Of a DNA stretch of 7,173 nt, positions 1 through 6,876 are shown in pieces. The position numbers were made by a program, and so were the translations under genes. The DNA lies in assembly GCA_964514215.1 (NCBI GenBank), contig CAZEPW010000096.1, forward strand, positions 1 through 7,173, in the 5' to 3' direction. This DNA is from CAYQUC01 sp964514215. Lineage in GTDB: Bacteria > Pseudomonadota > Gammaproteobacteria > UBA6429 > Thiohalophilaceae. The notes under the pieces were generated by a model. It did no database searches, was not told where the DNA came from, and saw only the letters and a program-made list of their open reading frames with translations. Each line of letters starts with the position of its first letter. Positions within the stretch are counted from its first letter, which is position 1.

Positions 1-3000
1 ATCCGTTTCAATATCAGTACCATGGCCGGCAATTTCGACATGGTTAACTGCGATCCCATCACCTTGGAAGATGCCGTATTAACTCAATTTCCAACCATGC
101 TGCGTCATATTATAGCTAAATTAAAACAAGATAATAAATCAATAGTTACAACATCAAAGAAAAAAAATAAAGCTGACGTAACAGTAAACAATGCTGCTTT
201 ATTGCAGTTTGGCGCGAACATGAAGTTTGGTTATGATAAATCCAAAATGGCCATGAGTATGATTAACGCCAGTGGCAAATCGCAATTGTCTAAAATGCTG
301 GTGACTATTATGAACGAAATGTCGAGTTCAACGAATAGTCACACCAAAGAAGTTAGTCTTGGCTTAAAGTCGATTATTAGCGGCATAACCATTATGTCAA
401 CCACACAAGATTATTTAAAATTAAAAGGTGCACTATCTGCTTCGAGTCAAGCTGTGACAGATATAATCATTCCAATAGGTGATATCTTTAATGACAGTAC
501 AAATAGTGGTGTCATCCGTAGTGTTCGTCGTTATTTTGGTGCTGAGCCAAACTTTAGTGATCTGCAATCACGTTTTTTAGAGAATTTTAACCGCATGCAA
601 GCGGGAACGGCGGGTGCCAGTGAAATTGAATTTGTTACCACGCTTCGTAATTTAGCGATCCAAAATGGTGCGACAATAGACGATGTTAATGATTTCCTTC
701 AAGCGTTTCCTGAAGATGCAAGCCGTTTAGATCGTTTAACAGGTAAGAATATAACTAAGACTATTGGTAAAGTTGTATCGATTGCCGATGTTATGATTAC
801 TGCTGGAGAAGCATTGTATCTAACACAGCAAGCATTTAAGTTTGAAGATAAGCTTGATAAAGTTGTTAAGAAAAATTTAGAATTATATGCTGATTACGAT
901 AAAGTAATGGAAGGTAATCCCAGTCGTGAAGCATTAGTTAACTTAGAAAAATTTAGAGCAACAACCATTGCTAAAAAAATGGATTATGATAAAGCTATTT
1001 TTGATGCGATGAAAAAATATTATGATGCAGCTGTTGGCGTTGTTGCAATGACACCCACACCGGCAGGATTAGTTGCACAGATATTATTGATAGGGGAAGA
1101 AGTTATCAAGCTTGGAACGGATTTAATTACCCTTACCGATGAAATTTGGAACGACAGTGATATTCAAGAGTCCTACAGTGATGCTAAGTTGTTATCGGGA
1201 CTAGTTAATGGTGCTCAAGCAAATCGTCAATTAATGCCAACTGTTGATGACTTACAAGCCGAATTAAAGGGAGCGGGTAAAAAGAAAATTGATCTTTATT
1301 ATAATAAATCCGACAAAAGCCAACATGTTATCGCCGATGTATCGGTGGGGGAACACTATTATCATACTCAATACCGTTTACGTGCAGAAGCACTATATGG
1401 TTTACTCAATTTATTAATCGCAGCGGCATTGGTGTGCGATGAAGGAAAATATAAAGAAAAACTAGACGAATATAAAATAGATGAATATATTCAAACATTT
1501 ATTTTGAATGATGGTTGGTTGTTCGATAATGGTATTGGTGGTGATATCGATTTGGATGTGTGGTGGCTGCATTTCATTGAACCGATAAGATTATTAAAAT
1601 TAAGTCGAGGAAACGGTAGCCTTTGGTTAGTTGAAGAAATACAAAAGTTGTATCATTCCGTTTTCAGCGAAGACGTTGAGTGGCTGGCACATAACCCAGC
1701 AGCAAATTTCCAGCAACATTTCCCTATACACAAATACAGTTCTGATTCGTGGTTAGAATTTTCTCAAATATTTAATCCTATTGATTTAATTGATTCAACA
1801 GCGGACTGGGTTGATGACAATGAAACATTGGTTTATTTTAGATCAAAAGACAGCAAAAACGACAACGATTGGAAATTGATCAATTCAAACGATGTGGATC
1901 ATATCTCAAAACTTGAAAATCTAAAATTATCGGTGTGCCACCAAATACGTGTGTTGATTGTTCTTAAAGAAAAAAGAAAGAAAGTAAAAGAAGATGGCTC
2001 TGTTGAGGAGTTAGTACTTCCACCTGGTGTATATCCGATTGCACTACGTGTTATTCGTACGGATCATATTTCGATTAAAGGGCCAGAATATACTCAAACT
2101 GCCTCAACATTAACTAAATCCACATTATTGGATAGTGAGAAACGTTTTGTTAATCGAATTGGTGTAGTTTTCAAACCATTTTACAATTACGGTAAAAAAC
2201 AAGGATCGGGACAAATTAAAATAAATGGTATTAAACCCTTTATAATTACCGATTTTACTAACCGTGTTCTCGCTGCAACTGGTTATTCATCGGAAGATTC
2301 GTGGATAGACAACTATAAACGAATTGATACCACCAAAATAGGGATGGAGGTAGCAACGAGTTACATTCGGGATACTGTTCCAATAGATGAATTACAAAAT
2401 ATGGAATATGGATTCGATCTCAAGATTGGAAAATCGATAAAAAATTACATGAGCATTAAACTGGGTACAAAAGCAAATGGTAAAAATACCATGACGACTT
2501 TTCCCGTTAGTGTTGATAAATCTGATGAAAATCAAGTTAACATGGCAACAAAGGCTTTTTTAGAAAGCCATAGTGAAAATTTTGAGTTACCTGAATATTT
2601 TAAAGATGCCGATATTATTGGGCTTTATTTAAGCCACTTTGATGCCTCAGGCAATCGACAAATGAAGACTTTAAATCGAAATAACAACACCGTCATACTT
2701 GATGATTATAACTGGAATGATCCGGGCCCGGTTGATCTTTATGTGTTGGTTTATTCTGATGATGTTTATAAAGAAAATTACAAGCTGTTAGATTGGAAGC
2801 GCTTTCCGATTACAACACAAATTACCGGTTTTGCTACTCATGGAGATAAAAAGCTAACCAATAAAGATATCGAATTACAAGATGGTTGTTCATTTTCATC
2901 TACTCTGCATTATTTAGGTGAGTATATGACACAGGGAACATTCTGGAGCACGATTGCAAGTAGAGTCTGGCCTGAAGATGATTATCAATCGTTATTTATT

Positions 3001-3594
3001 CCTGATGGGATTTATTGCAAAAATAGCACTATTCCAAATGATAGTTTTAGAGCATTTTTGGACGTGTTTCAAAATAAAAAGTTTCAAGACGATATCTTTG
3101 CTGAGATTATAAAAAATGAAAACTTTGTGGATAAAAAATATCCTCTGTATGTAGCTAAATTATCATTAAAATATAAGGTTCCAGGGCAATCTAATTTATT
3201 TGATGGCTTTAGACCATTAGGTAAAGAGGTTGTGCCGGCTGGTGGGTATTATGAATATTCTTTTAAAAATATTGTAACTGGTGGGAAATCAGGAGTGAGT
3301 ATAGCTAAACCTGATTTAACTTTTCCAAAAATAACACGTTCTGATTATGATATGAAAAATAATTATAAAGCCAAGAACAATATAAAGGGCAATCAACACC
3401 ATCCTGCAGATTTTGGATTACGGATTTGCGTTAAAGCGCCAGAAGATAATACTAAAAATGTAGCATGGAAAAAAGCAAATGGTGGTAAAGCATTAACAAA
3501 AGAACAATTAAAAAAATGGATAGTAACTGACAGTAAAATTTCATCACCTCAATTAGATGCAAACGCGACTGTATTTGATGGTGACATATATTAA
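1..3594 (+). CDS. Very large protein of unknown function (5' end probably outside the window); candidate secreted effector
   Basis: The frame is open from the first base. The first ATG is at 22, but the 21 bases before it hold no purine-rich ribosome binding site and read through in frame as IRFNIST, so the true start is probably upstream. From Met22 the product is 1,190 residues (numbered so here). Residues 1-420 look mostly helical, with Lys-rich stretches (about 35-50), a hydrophobic patch near 144-156 and a longer one at about 336-365 (VGVVAMTPTPAGLVAQILLIG). Another apolar stretch lies at about 456-472 (ALYGLLNLLIAAALVC). Residues 495-640 are Trp/Asp-rich; about 635-1190 alternate in a beta-strand-like way with many Asn, Lys and aromatic residues. 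I see no signal peptide, nucleotide-binding loop, lipase or peptidase motif, LysM domain or tandem repeats. Size, lack of export signal, hydrophobic patches and a lipoprotein gene downstream resemble large polymorphic (type VI-like) effectors, but this is inference. A structural protein of a contractile or toxin complex is an alternative. That the gene is real is nearly certain; its function is unknown. Confidence 0.9.
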   Translation: MRFNISTMAGNFDMVNCDPITLEDAVLTQFPTMLRHIIAKLKQDNKSIVTTSKKKNKADVTVNNAALLQFGANMKFGYDKSKMAMSMINASGKSQLSKMLVTIMNEMSSSTNSHTKEVSLGLKSIISGITIMSTTQDYLKLKGALSASSQAVTDIIIPIGDIFNDSTNSGVIRSVRRYFGAEPNFSDLQSRFLENFNRMQAGTAGASEIEFVTTLRNLAIQNGATIDDVNDFLQAFPEDASRLDRLTGKNITKTIGKVVSIADVMITAGEALYLTQQAFKFEDKLDKVVKKNLELYADYDKVMEGNPSREALVNLEKFRATTIAKKMDYDKAIFDAMKKYYDAAVGVVAMTPTPAGLVAQILLIGEEVIKLGTDLITLTDEIWNDSDIQESYSDAKLLSGLVNGAQANRQLMPTVDDLQAELKGAGKKKIDLYYNKSDKSQHVIADVSVGEHYYHTQYRLRAEALYGLLNLLIAAALVCDEGKYKEKLDEYKIDEYIQTFILNDGWLFDNGIGGDIDLDVWWLHFIEPIRLLKLSRGNGSLWLVEEIQKLYHSVFSEDVEWLAHNPAANFQQHFPIHKYSSDSWLEFSQIFNPIDLIDSTADWVDDNETLVYFRSKDSKNDNDWKLINSNDVDHISKLENLKLSVCHQIRVLIVLKEKRKKVKEDGSVEELVLPPGVYPIALRVIRTDHISIKGPEYTQTASTLTKSTLLDSEKRFVNRIGVVFKPFYNYGKKQGSGQIKINGIKPFIITDFTNRVLAATGYSSEDSWIDNYKRIDTTKIGMEVATSYIRDTVPIDELQNMEYGFDLKIGKSIKNYMSIKLGTKANGKNTMTTFPVSVDKSDENQVNMATKAFLESHSENFELPEYFKDADIIGLYLSHFDASGNRQMKTLNRNNNTVILDDYNWNDPGPVDLYVLVYSDDVYKENYKLLDWKRFPITTQITGFATHGDKKLTNKDIELQDGCSFSSTLHYLGEYMTQGTFWSTIASRVWPEDDYQSLFIPDGIYCKNSTIPNDSFRAFLDVFQNKKFQDDIFAEIIKNENFVDKKYPLYVAKLSLKYKVPGQSNLFDGFRPLGKEVVPAGGYYEYSFKNIVTGGKSGVSIAKPDLTFPKITRSDYDMKNNYKAKNNIKGNQHHPADFGLRICVKAPEDNTKNVAWKKANGGKALTKEQLKKWIVTDSKISSPQLDANATVFDGDIY

Positions 3595-3604
3595 TTTAAA
3601 GTTT

Positions 3605-3616
3605 TAAAATATTTTA
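3605..3616. repeat. 12-bp perfect palindrome just after the large gene
   Basis: TAAAATATTTTA reads the same on both strands and starts 10 bases after the stop codon of the large gene. It contains only A and T, so it could arise by chance in such AT-rich DNA. It may be a protein-binding site or part of the transcript's 3' end. It has no loop, so it is not a normal terminator hairpin. Confidence 0.35.
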
Positions 3617-3659
3617 TGATTAAATAGTAGTCAAATTCCTTGAGATAAATTAAATCATC

Positions 3660-3720
3660 AAATCTAATAATTTTACAATATATCGTTATTTGTAAAAACT
3701 ATGGTATTATTATTAGATTT
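3660..3720. repeat. Nested inverted repeats in the spacer before the PKD lipoprotein gene
   Basis: An outer perfect 12-bp inverted repeat pairs AAATCTAATAAT (3660-3671) with ATTATTAGATTT (3709-3720). Inside it, a perfect 8-bp repeat pairs TTTTACAA (3671-3678) with TTGTAAAA (3690-3697) around an 11-base loop. The two stems share base 3671 and would leave an 11-base bulge on the right side. A run of five T (3718-3722) follows or overlaps the right arm, so the structure might help end transcription of the large gene. Its low GC content makes it a poor classical intrinsic terminator. It could equally be an operator, because a promoter candidate lies across its right half. The repeat is seen directly; the role is inferred. 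Confidence 0.55.
3702..3710 (+). promoter_or_regulatory. Candidate extended -10 promoter for the PKD lipoprotein gene
   Basis: TGGTATTAT matches the extended -10 pattern TG-N-TATAAT with one mismatch. No good -35 hexamer sits 16-18 bases upstream, which extended -10 promoters do not strictly need. It would start RNA near 3717, giving an untranslated leader of roughly 118 bases to the preferred ATG at 3835. It overlaps the right arm of the nested inverted repeats, so a protein or structure at the repeats could control it. Such matches are frequent in AT-rich DNA, so confidence is low. Confidence 0.3.
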
Positions 3721-3834
3721 TTATTTAAAGGGATTTAAGGTGGATTGTTAAATTTCATTATACATAAATTTTTAGATTTAATTAAAATTAAAAAAATTAT
3801 ACTACTTTTAAAATTTTCCGGAATTAAAGAAATA

Positions 3835-5148
3835 ATGATTAAAATAACTTACAAGTACTATTTGCCACTACTGTTATTTTTAATTTCATCTTGCTCTAGT
3901 TCAGTTGGAACTAATAATGAAATTCCTATTTCCATAGCTAATGATGATCTTATAGTAAAATCCAATGAGGTTATTACACTTGATGGAACAAAAAGTTTTG
4001 ATCCAGAACAACTTACACTTCGATATTCGTGGAAATTAATTACCAAACCTAAAAATAGTTTAGCAACTATAACGAGTCTTTCAGAAAATGAAGCTATTTC
4101 AAGCTTTATACCCGATGTTGTAGGTGAGTATGTAGTTGAATTAATTGTTAACGATGGCGTCAATGATAGTCGCCCAGATATCGTGTATATTCAGCGTCAA
4201 AATAATAAACCATCTGCACTCGCGGGAAAAAATAGAGCTGTAACGTTAAATACTCAAGTATTACTCGATGGCAGCGGTAGTACGGATACCGATAATCAGA
4301 TTTTAAACTACAATTGGGTATTAATTTCTAAGCCACAAGGAAGTTTGTCCATTATTTCTCAAAATAATATAACAGACTCAAATGTATCATTTTTTGCAGA
4401 TACAGTTGGAGAATATGTATTTGAATTGAGTGTGTATGATGGTTTTGTCACAAGTGCGAACGATACAATTAAAATATATTCATATAATGGTACGATTGTT
4501 TATTTTAATGATTTTTCTTCTAGTGAACTTTCTGATTTTGTTATTCGTAGTGATGGCGTGTCTACTGCGTTAATAGAAAATGAACAATTGCGATTAAATC
4601 CTGGTAATGGTCCCGATAATTCAGCTTCTGTTTCATTAGATACCCGAACATTATTATCAAGTTACCTTGCAACCTTAAAACTAAATTCTAGTACCATAAC
4701 ATGGGCATTTAATGTTTCAAATATTGACGGTAACCGTAATAATTCATTTAGCTTTTTAATTTCTAATAAAGCATTTATTACTGCTCCAGAGAATTTTCAT
4801 TATTCATTTATAGGCGGAGGATTTGTTGATTCAAGAATGATGCTTCGACGAGAAGCCATGTTTAATTCACCGTTTGGTAATGTTAGTGAAATTTTAATAG
4901 ATATCACTAATGGACTTGGAAATATACCAAGTATTGGAGCTATTAAAATAACATATAACCCGTTGAATGATGAGTGGAAGTTATACTATGAAGAGTCGAA
5001 CAAAAAACTTAATCCGGTTTTGATTACTAAGTTAATTGGTAGTACAAAAAATAGTGGTTTTGCTAATGAACTCCTACCTTATTTTATTTTCCATTCTAAT
5101 ACCACTGGTTCAGTTTTTTTTGATAACTTTACTGTGTTAGTAAATTGA
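3835..5148 (+). CDS. Outer-membrane-type lipoprotein with two PKD/K319-like domains and a C-terminal beta-sandwich domain
   Basis: The 437-residue product starts with a typical lipoprotein signal: basic n-region (MIKITYK), hydrophobic core (YYLPLLLFL) and lipobox ISSC with the lipidated Cys at residue 20. Ser follows the Cys, with no Asp retention signal, so outer membrane placement is expected. Residues about 36-119 and 126-215 are two PKD/K319-like immunoglobulin-fold domains. Each has the LDG-S-D strand, a YSW or YNW core, a TKP/SKP-GS-type turn and VGEYV-EL-V-DG near the end. Residues about 220-437 look like a concanavalin/LamG-type beta-sandwich, opening with YFNDFSS and closing with VFFDNFTV. 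Such proteins usually bind surface polysaccharide or proteins; no catalytic motif is visible. The frame also offers a TTG at 3745 preceded by AAGGTGG. That would add 30 residues and place the Cys at position 50, atypical for a lipoprotein, so I prefer ATG 3835 even though its ribosome binding site (AAAGA, 4-base spacing) is weak. A role as periplasm-facing partner of the upstream large protein is speculative. Confidence 0.88.
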   Translation: MIKITYKYYLPLLLFLISSCSSSVGTNNEIPISIANDDLIVKSNEVITLDGTKSFDPEQLTLRYSWKLITKPKNSLATITSLSENEAISSFIPDVVGEYVVELIVNDGVNDSRPDIVYIQRQNNKPSALAGKNRAVTLNTQVLLDGSGSTDTDNQILNYNWVLISKPQGSLSIISQNNITDSNVSFFADTVGEYVFELSVYDGFVTSANDTIKIYSYNGTIVYFNDFSSSELSDFVIRSDGVSTALIENEQLRLNPGNGPDNSASVSLDTRTLLSSYLATLKLNSSTITWAFNVSNIDGNRNNSFSFLISNKAFITAPENFHYSFIGGGFVDSRMMLRREAMFNSPFGNVSEILIDITNGLGNIPSIGAIKITYNPLNDEWKLYYEESNKKLNPVLITKLIGSTKNSGFANELLPYFIFHSNTTGSVFFDNFTVLVN

Positions 5149-5166
5149 TAATCTACATCCTAGTAG

Positions 5167-5192
5167 TGTTAATAAATATTTTTGTATTAACA
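5167..5192. repeat. 8-bp AT-rich inverted repeat downstream of the PKD lipoprotein gene (weak terminator candidate)
   Basis: TGTTAATA (5167-5174) pairs perfectly with TATTAACA (5185-5192) around a 10-base loop, 18 bases after the lipoprotein stop codon. The position suits a transcript end. The stem has only two G-C pairs and the T-run lies inside the loop rather than after the stem, so it is at best a weak terminator. Confidence 0.35.
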
Positions 5193-5201
5193 GCTGAAAT
5201 T

Positions 5202-5220
5202 TAATGTTAAACCAACATTA
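5202..5220. repeat. 7-bp inverted repeat with 5-base loop
   Basis: TAATGTT (5202-5208) and AACATTA (5214-5220) are perfect reverse complements around AAACC. This is the second hairpin-capable repeat after the PKD lipoprotein gene. No T-run follows it. It could add to transcript-end structure or be chance in AT-rich sequence. Confidence 0.3.
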
Positions 5221-5269
5221 TGTTACAGGCACTGCCATCTGTATATGCATTTGACTGAAATTTCTAGAG

Positions 5270-5294
5270 ATTTCCGCTAAAGTCACGCGGGAAT
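5270..5294. repeat. REP-like inverted repeat with GCGGGAATGACG core
   Basis: ATTTCCGC (5270-5277) faces GCGGGAAT (5287-5294) across a 9-base loop; the 8-bp stem has one position that is G-T in RNA. The right arm continues as GACG, giving the GCGGGAATGACG motif that occurs in dispersed intergenic palindromes (ATTCCCGC...GCGGGAATGACG) of many proteobacteria. It is a GC-rich island in an AT-rich spacer, which argues against chance. The left arm and loop look degenerate, so this is probably a decayed copy. It lies between the PKD lipoprotein gene and the IS256 remnant, a typical place for such elements. Confidence 0.5.
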
Positions 5295-5349
5295 GACGTG
5301 TGGCTCCTTATGTGCCGTTTAGGTTAATTAAATTTATTCAAGAATAAAA

Positions 5350-5818
5350 AATAGCATTTAGTGAGTTGTATTATCAATCACATCTGGGTTATTCCAAATA
5401 TTCGCCAGAGGGACATCATAGCGGTAATAGTTGAAAAGGGTACAGCAGTAAAACGCTAAAAGGTAATCATGGTGAAGTTGATATAGAAGTACCTCAAGAT
5501 CGAGAGAGCTCGTTCGAACCTCAACTAATCCGCAAAGGTCAAACCTGCTTAACCGAATTTGATGATCAAATATTATCACTGTATGCCAAAGGCATGAGCA
5601 CACGCGATATAGTTGCGAGCTTTAAATAACTGTACGGAGCAGATGTATCAGCCACCTTAGTATCTAAAGTCGCAGAATTCGTATTAGAGAAAGTACAGCA
5701 ATGGCAATCATGGCCACTTGGTGAAGTGTATCCGACTGTTTATCTTGATTGCATTGTGGTTAAAATAAAGCAAGATAAACGAATCATCAATAAAGCCATA
5801 TATTTAGCCTTAGGCATT
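5350..5818 (+). pseudogene. IS256-family (mutator-type) transposase gene remnant, truncated at both ends with two stops
   Basis: Reading the frame of base 5462 gives IS256-type transposase sequence from about HLGYSKYSPEG (5381-5413) through SSKTLKGNHGEVDIEVP and FEPQLIRKGQT to LYAKGMSTRDI, LYGADVSATLVS, VYLDCIVVKI and NKAIYLALGI (ending 5818). Two in-frame stops break it: TGA at 5432-5434, where the family has Arg in a NSRNG-like motif, and TAA at 5627-5629, where the family usually has Glu before LYG. VPQDRESS in place of the usual VPRDR is another likely decay change. The first catalytic Asp of the DDE triad (codon 5747-5749) is present, but the rest of the catalytic domain, with the second Asp and the Glu, is missing. 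The N-terminal 40 or so residues are also gone. The fragment is about 155 codons of a roughly 400-residue enzyme and cannot be active. It ends 31 bases before the next lipoprotein gene, so a deletion or recombination at this IS probably formed the junction. Confidence 0.88.
5350..5818 (+). mobile_element. IS256-family insertion sequence remnant
   Basis: Only an internal part of the transposase gene is left; no terminal inverted repeats or target-site duplication can be recognised on either side. The element is therefore a scar rather than a mobile unit. It separates the upstream large gene and PKD lipoprotein from the downstream beta-propeller lipoprotein and its partner gene, suggesting that the two halves of the window may have been brought together or rearranged by IS-mediated events. 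Confidence 0.75.
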
Positions 5819-5849
5819 CTTTTATATCACTTAAACTACGGTAAATACT

Positions 5850-6875
5850 ATGAGAAAACAATTTTTCTTTAACACTACAAAAAACAAAATAGCAACTAAG
5901 TACAAAATTTTACTATTAGTTTTATTCAATGTCGCACTGAATGCCTGTAACCCGTCACCCGAAACTAAAGAAGAGACGACGGTGCAAGTTACCGAGCCCG
6001 ATAAACCAAAAATTCCGATTGTTATTCTAGAAGCATTAAAAGATGAAAGCAGTTATGATATGCCGCGTTTTCAGTTTCAGGGTTATCTTGAAGGTAGAGA
6101 ACAAAAAGAAATTTGGAGTATTAAGATAGACGGCAGTGATTTGCGTTTAGTGTTAAGTGCAGAAGAATTATATCATGGAGGGTTTAGTTATTTAAGCCCG
6201 CATATGTCACGCTCGCCCGATGGTCGGTATGTTGCCTTAGTGCAAAAACCCGATGAAGGTAGTAATGCCCGAGTGCTTTACGATTTAAAAACGCGAAAGC
6301 GCACCGTGATGGTGAAAAATAGTGCGATTATTCCATCAATACGCTGGACGCAAGATAGCAAAAAAGTGCTGTTTTATTCCTGGTCACAAAAAGACTCTAA
6401 ATCGTATTTGTATGAATTTGATGTTAATGACAAAAAATTGAGTAAAGGCCCCGAGGTACATTCTTATGAATTTTATCCAATTAAAAATGATAGTGAGTTT
6501 ATTGCGATAACGAAGCAAGGTTTTGCGCGCTATAATTGGGCGGGAAAAAAATTGAGTGAAGTCAAGCTTGTTGAACAAATGGACACATGGGAACATGCTA
6601 TTTCTCGTAATGGTGAGTTAATGATTTATCAGTCAAATAAACCGATTGACCCCGCTAAAATTATTAAATTAGATGAACCGGATAAAAAAGTATTGTTGGT
6701 TAAAGATCGAGCCAGTAATTTTATGTTTGATTTTAAGGGTGAAAATTTATATTACAAAGGATTTAAAGGGATATTTAAAATCGATTTAAAGACTAATGCT
6801 AAATCTAAAATCATAGAACCTCTAGGTTATATGGGAATGTTAAATTTAAGTTTATACAACGACAAGGAACGTTAA
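5850..6875 (+). CDS. Lipoprotein with TolB/WD40-like beta-propeller repeats
   Basis: The 341-residue product has a basic n-region, a hydrophobic core (ILLLVLFNVAL, residues 20-30) and a lipobox LNAC with the lipidated Cys at 33. Asn follows the Cys, with no Asp retention signal, so outer membrane sorting is likely. After a Glu/Thr/Pro-rich linker (34-58) come repeats typical of PD40/TolB-type propellers: EIWSIKIDGSDLRLVL (87-102), SRSPDGRYVALVQ (120-132), ARVLYDLKTRKRTVMV (140-155), SIRWTQDSKKVLFYSW (163-178), ISRNGELMIYQS (251-262), FDFKGENLYYKG (293-304) and IFKIDLKTNAKSKII (308-322). This fold binds proteins or peptides in the periplasm; no enzymatic residues are evident. It is too short and diverged to be TolB itself, which is not a lipoprotein. 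The ATG at 5850 has only a weak ribosome binding site, and no clear promoter is seen between it and the IS remnant. Its stop is one base before the next start, so the two are surely co-expressed. A role as immunity or loading partner for the next gene product is inference. Confidence 0.9.
   Translation: MRKQFFFNTTKNKIATKYKILLLVLFNVALNACNPSPETKEETTVQVTEPDKPKIPIVILEALKDESSYDMPRFQFQGYLEGREQKEIWSIKIDGSDLRLVLSAEELYHGGFSYLSPHMSRSPDGRYVALVQKPDEGSNARVLYDLKTRKRTVMVKNSAIIPSIRWTQDSKKVLFYSWSQKDSKSYLYEFDVNDKKLSKGPEVHSYEFYPIKNDSEFIAITKQGFARYNWAGKKLSEVKLVEQMDTWEHAISRNGELMIYQSNKPIDPAKIIKLDEPDKKVLLVKDRASNFMFDFKGENLYYKGFKGIFKIDLKTNAKSKIIEPLGYMGMLNLSLYNDKER
6864..6869 (+). promoter_or_regulatory. Strong ribosome binding site for the gene starting at 6877
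   Basis: AAGGAA lies 7 bases before the ATG at 6877, inside the last codons of the beta-propeller lipoprotein gene. It fixes the start of the downstream gene and supports translation of the two genes from one message. Confidence 0.75.
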
Positions 6876-6876
6876 A

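Larger units (their letters stand above)
5149..5349. other. Non-coding spacer between the PKD lipoprotein gene and the transposase remnant
   Basis: No open frame of useful length, RNA gene or convincing promoter is visible here. The spacer holds the two AT-rich inverted repeats and the REP-like element listed separately. I cannot see a terminal inverted repeat of the IS256 element. An in-frame TAA at 5345-5347 closes the transposase frame on its left, so the transposase start and the left end of the element appear lost. Confidence 0.5.

Noticed and set aside
1..3594. The large protein as a VasX/colicin-like or Tc-toxin component
   Set aside because: Size and hydrophobic patches are compatible, but no family-specific motif or domain order could be recognised, so no name was given.
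3745..3834. Coding start of the PKD lipoprotein at TTG 3745
   Set aside because: It would put the lipidated Cys at position 50; the ATG at 3835 gives a standard signal peptide. Kept as an alternative in the gene entry.
3858..4163. Minus-strand open frame of 101 codons
   Set aside because: It lies wholly inside the PKD lipoprotein gene, whose domains are clear in the other strand; it has no recognisable product.
5167..5220. Classical rho-independent terminator after the PKD lipoprotein gene
   Set aside because: Both inverted repeats are AT-rich and neither is followed by a T-run; listed only as repeats.
5358..5603. Minus-strand open frame of 81 codons
   Set aside because: It is the antisense of the IS256 transposase remnant, which is unmistakable on the + strand; its Cys/His-rich translation is an accident of the opposite frame.
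5741..5849. Sigma-70-like promoter for the beta-propeller lipoprotein inside the transposase remnant
   Set aside because: Several partial hexamers (for example TTGATT and TTGTGG with AT-rich partners) can be paired, but none has both good boxes and good spacing.
6384..6596. Minus-strand open frame of 70 codons
   Set aside because: It is contained in the beta-propeller lipoprotein gene and shows no motif or ribosome binding site.
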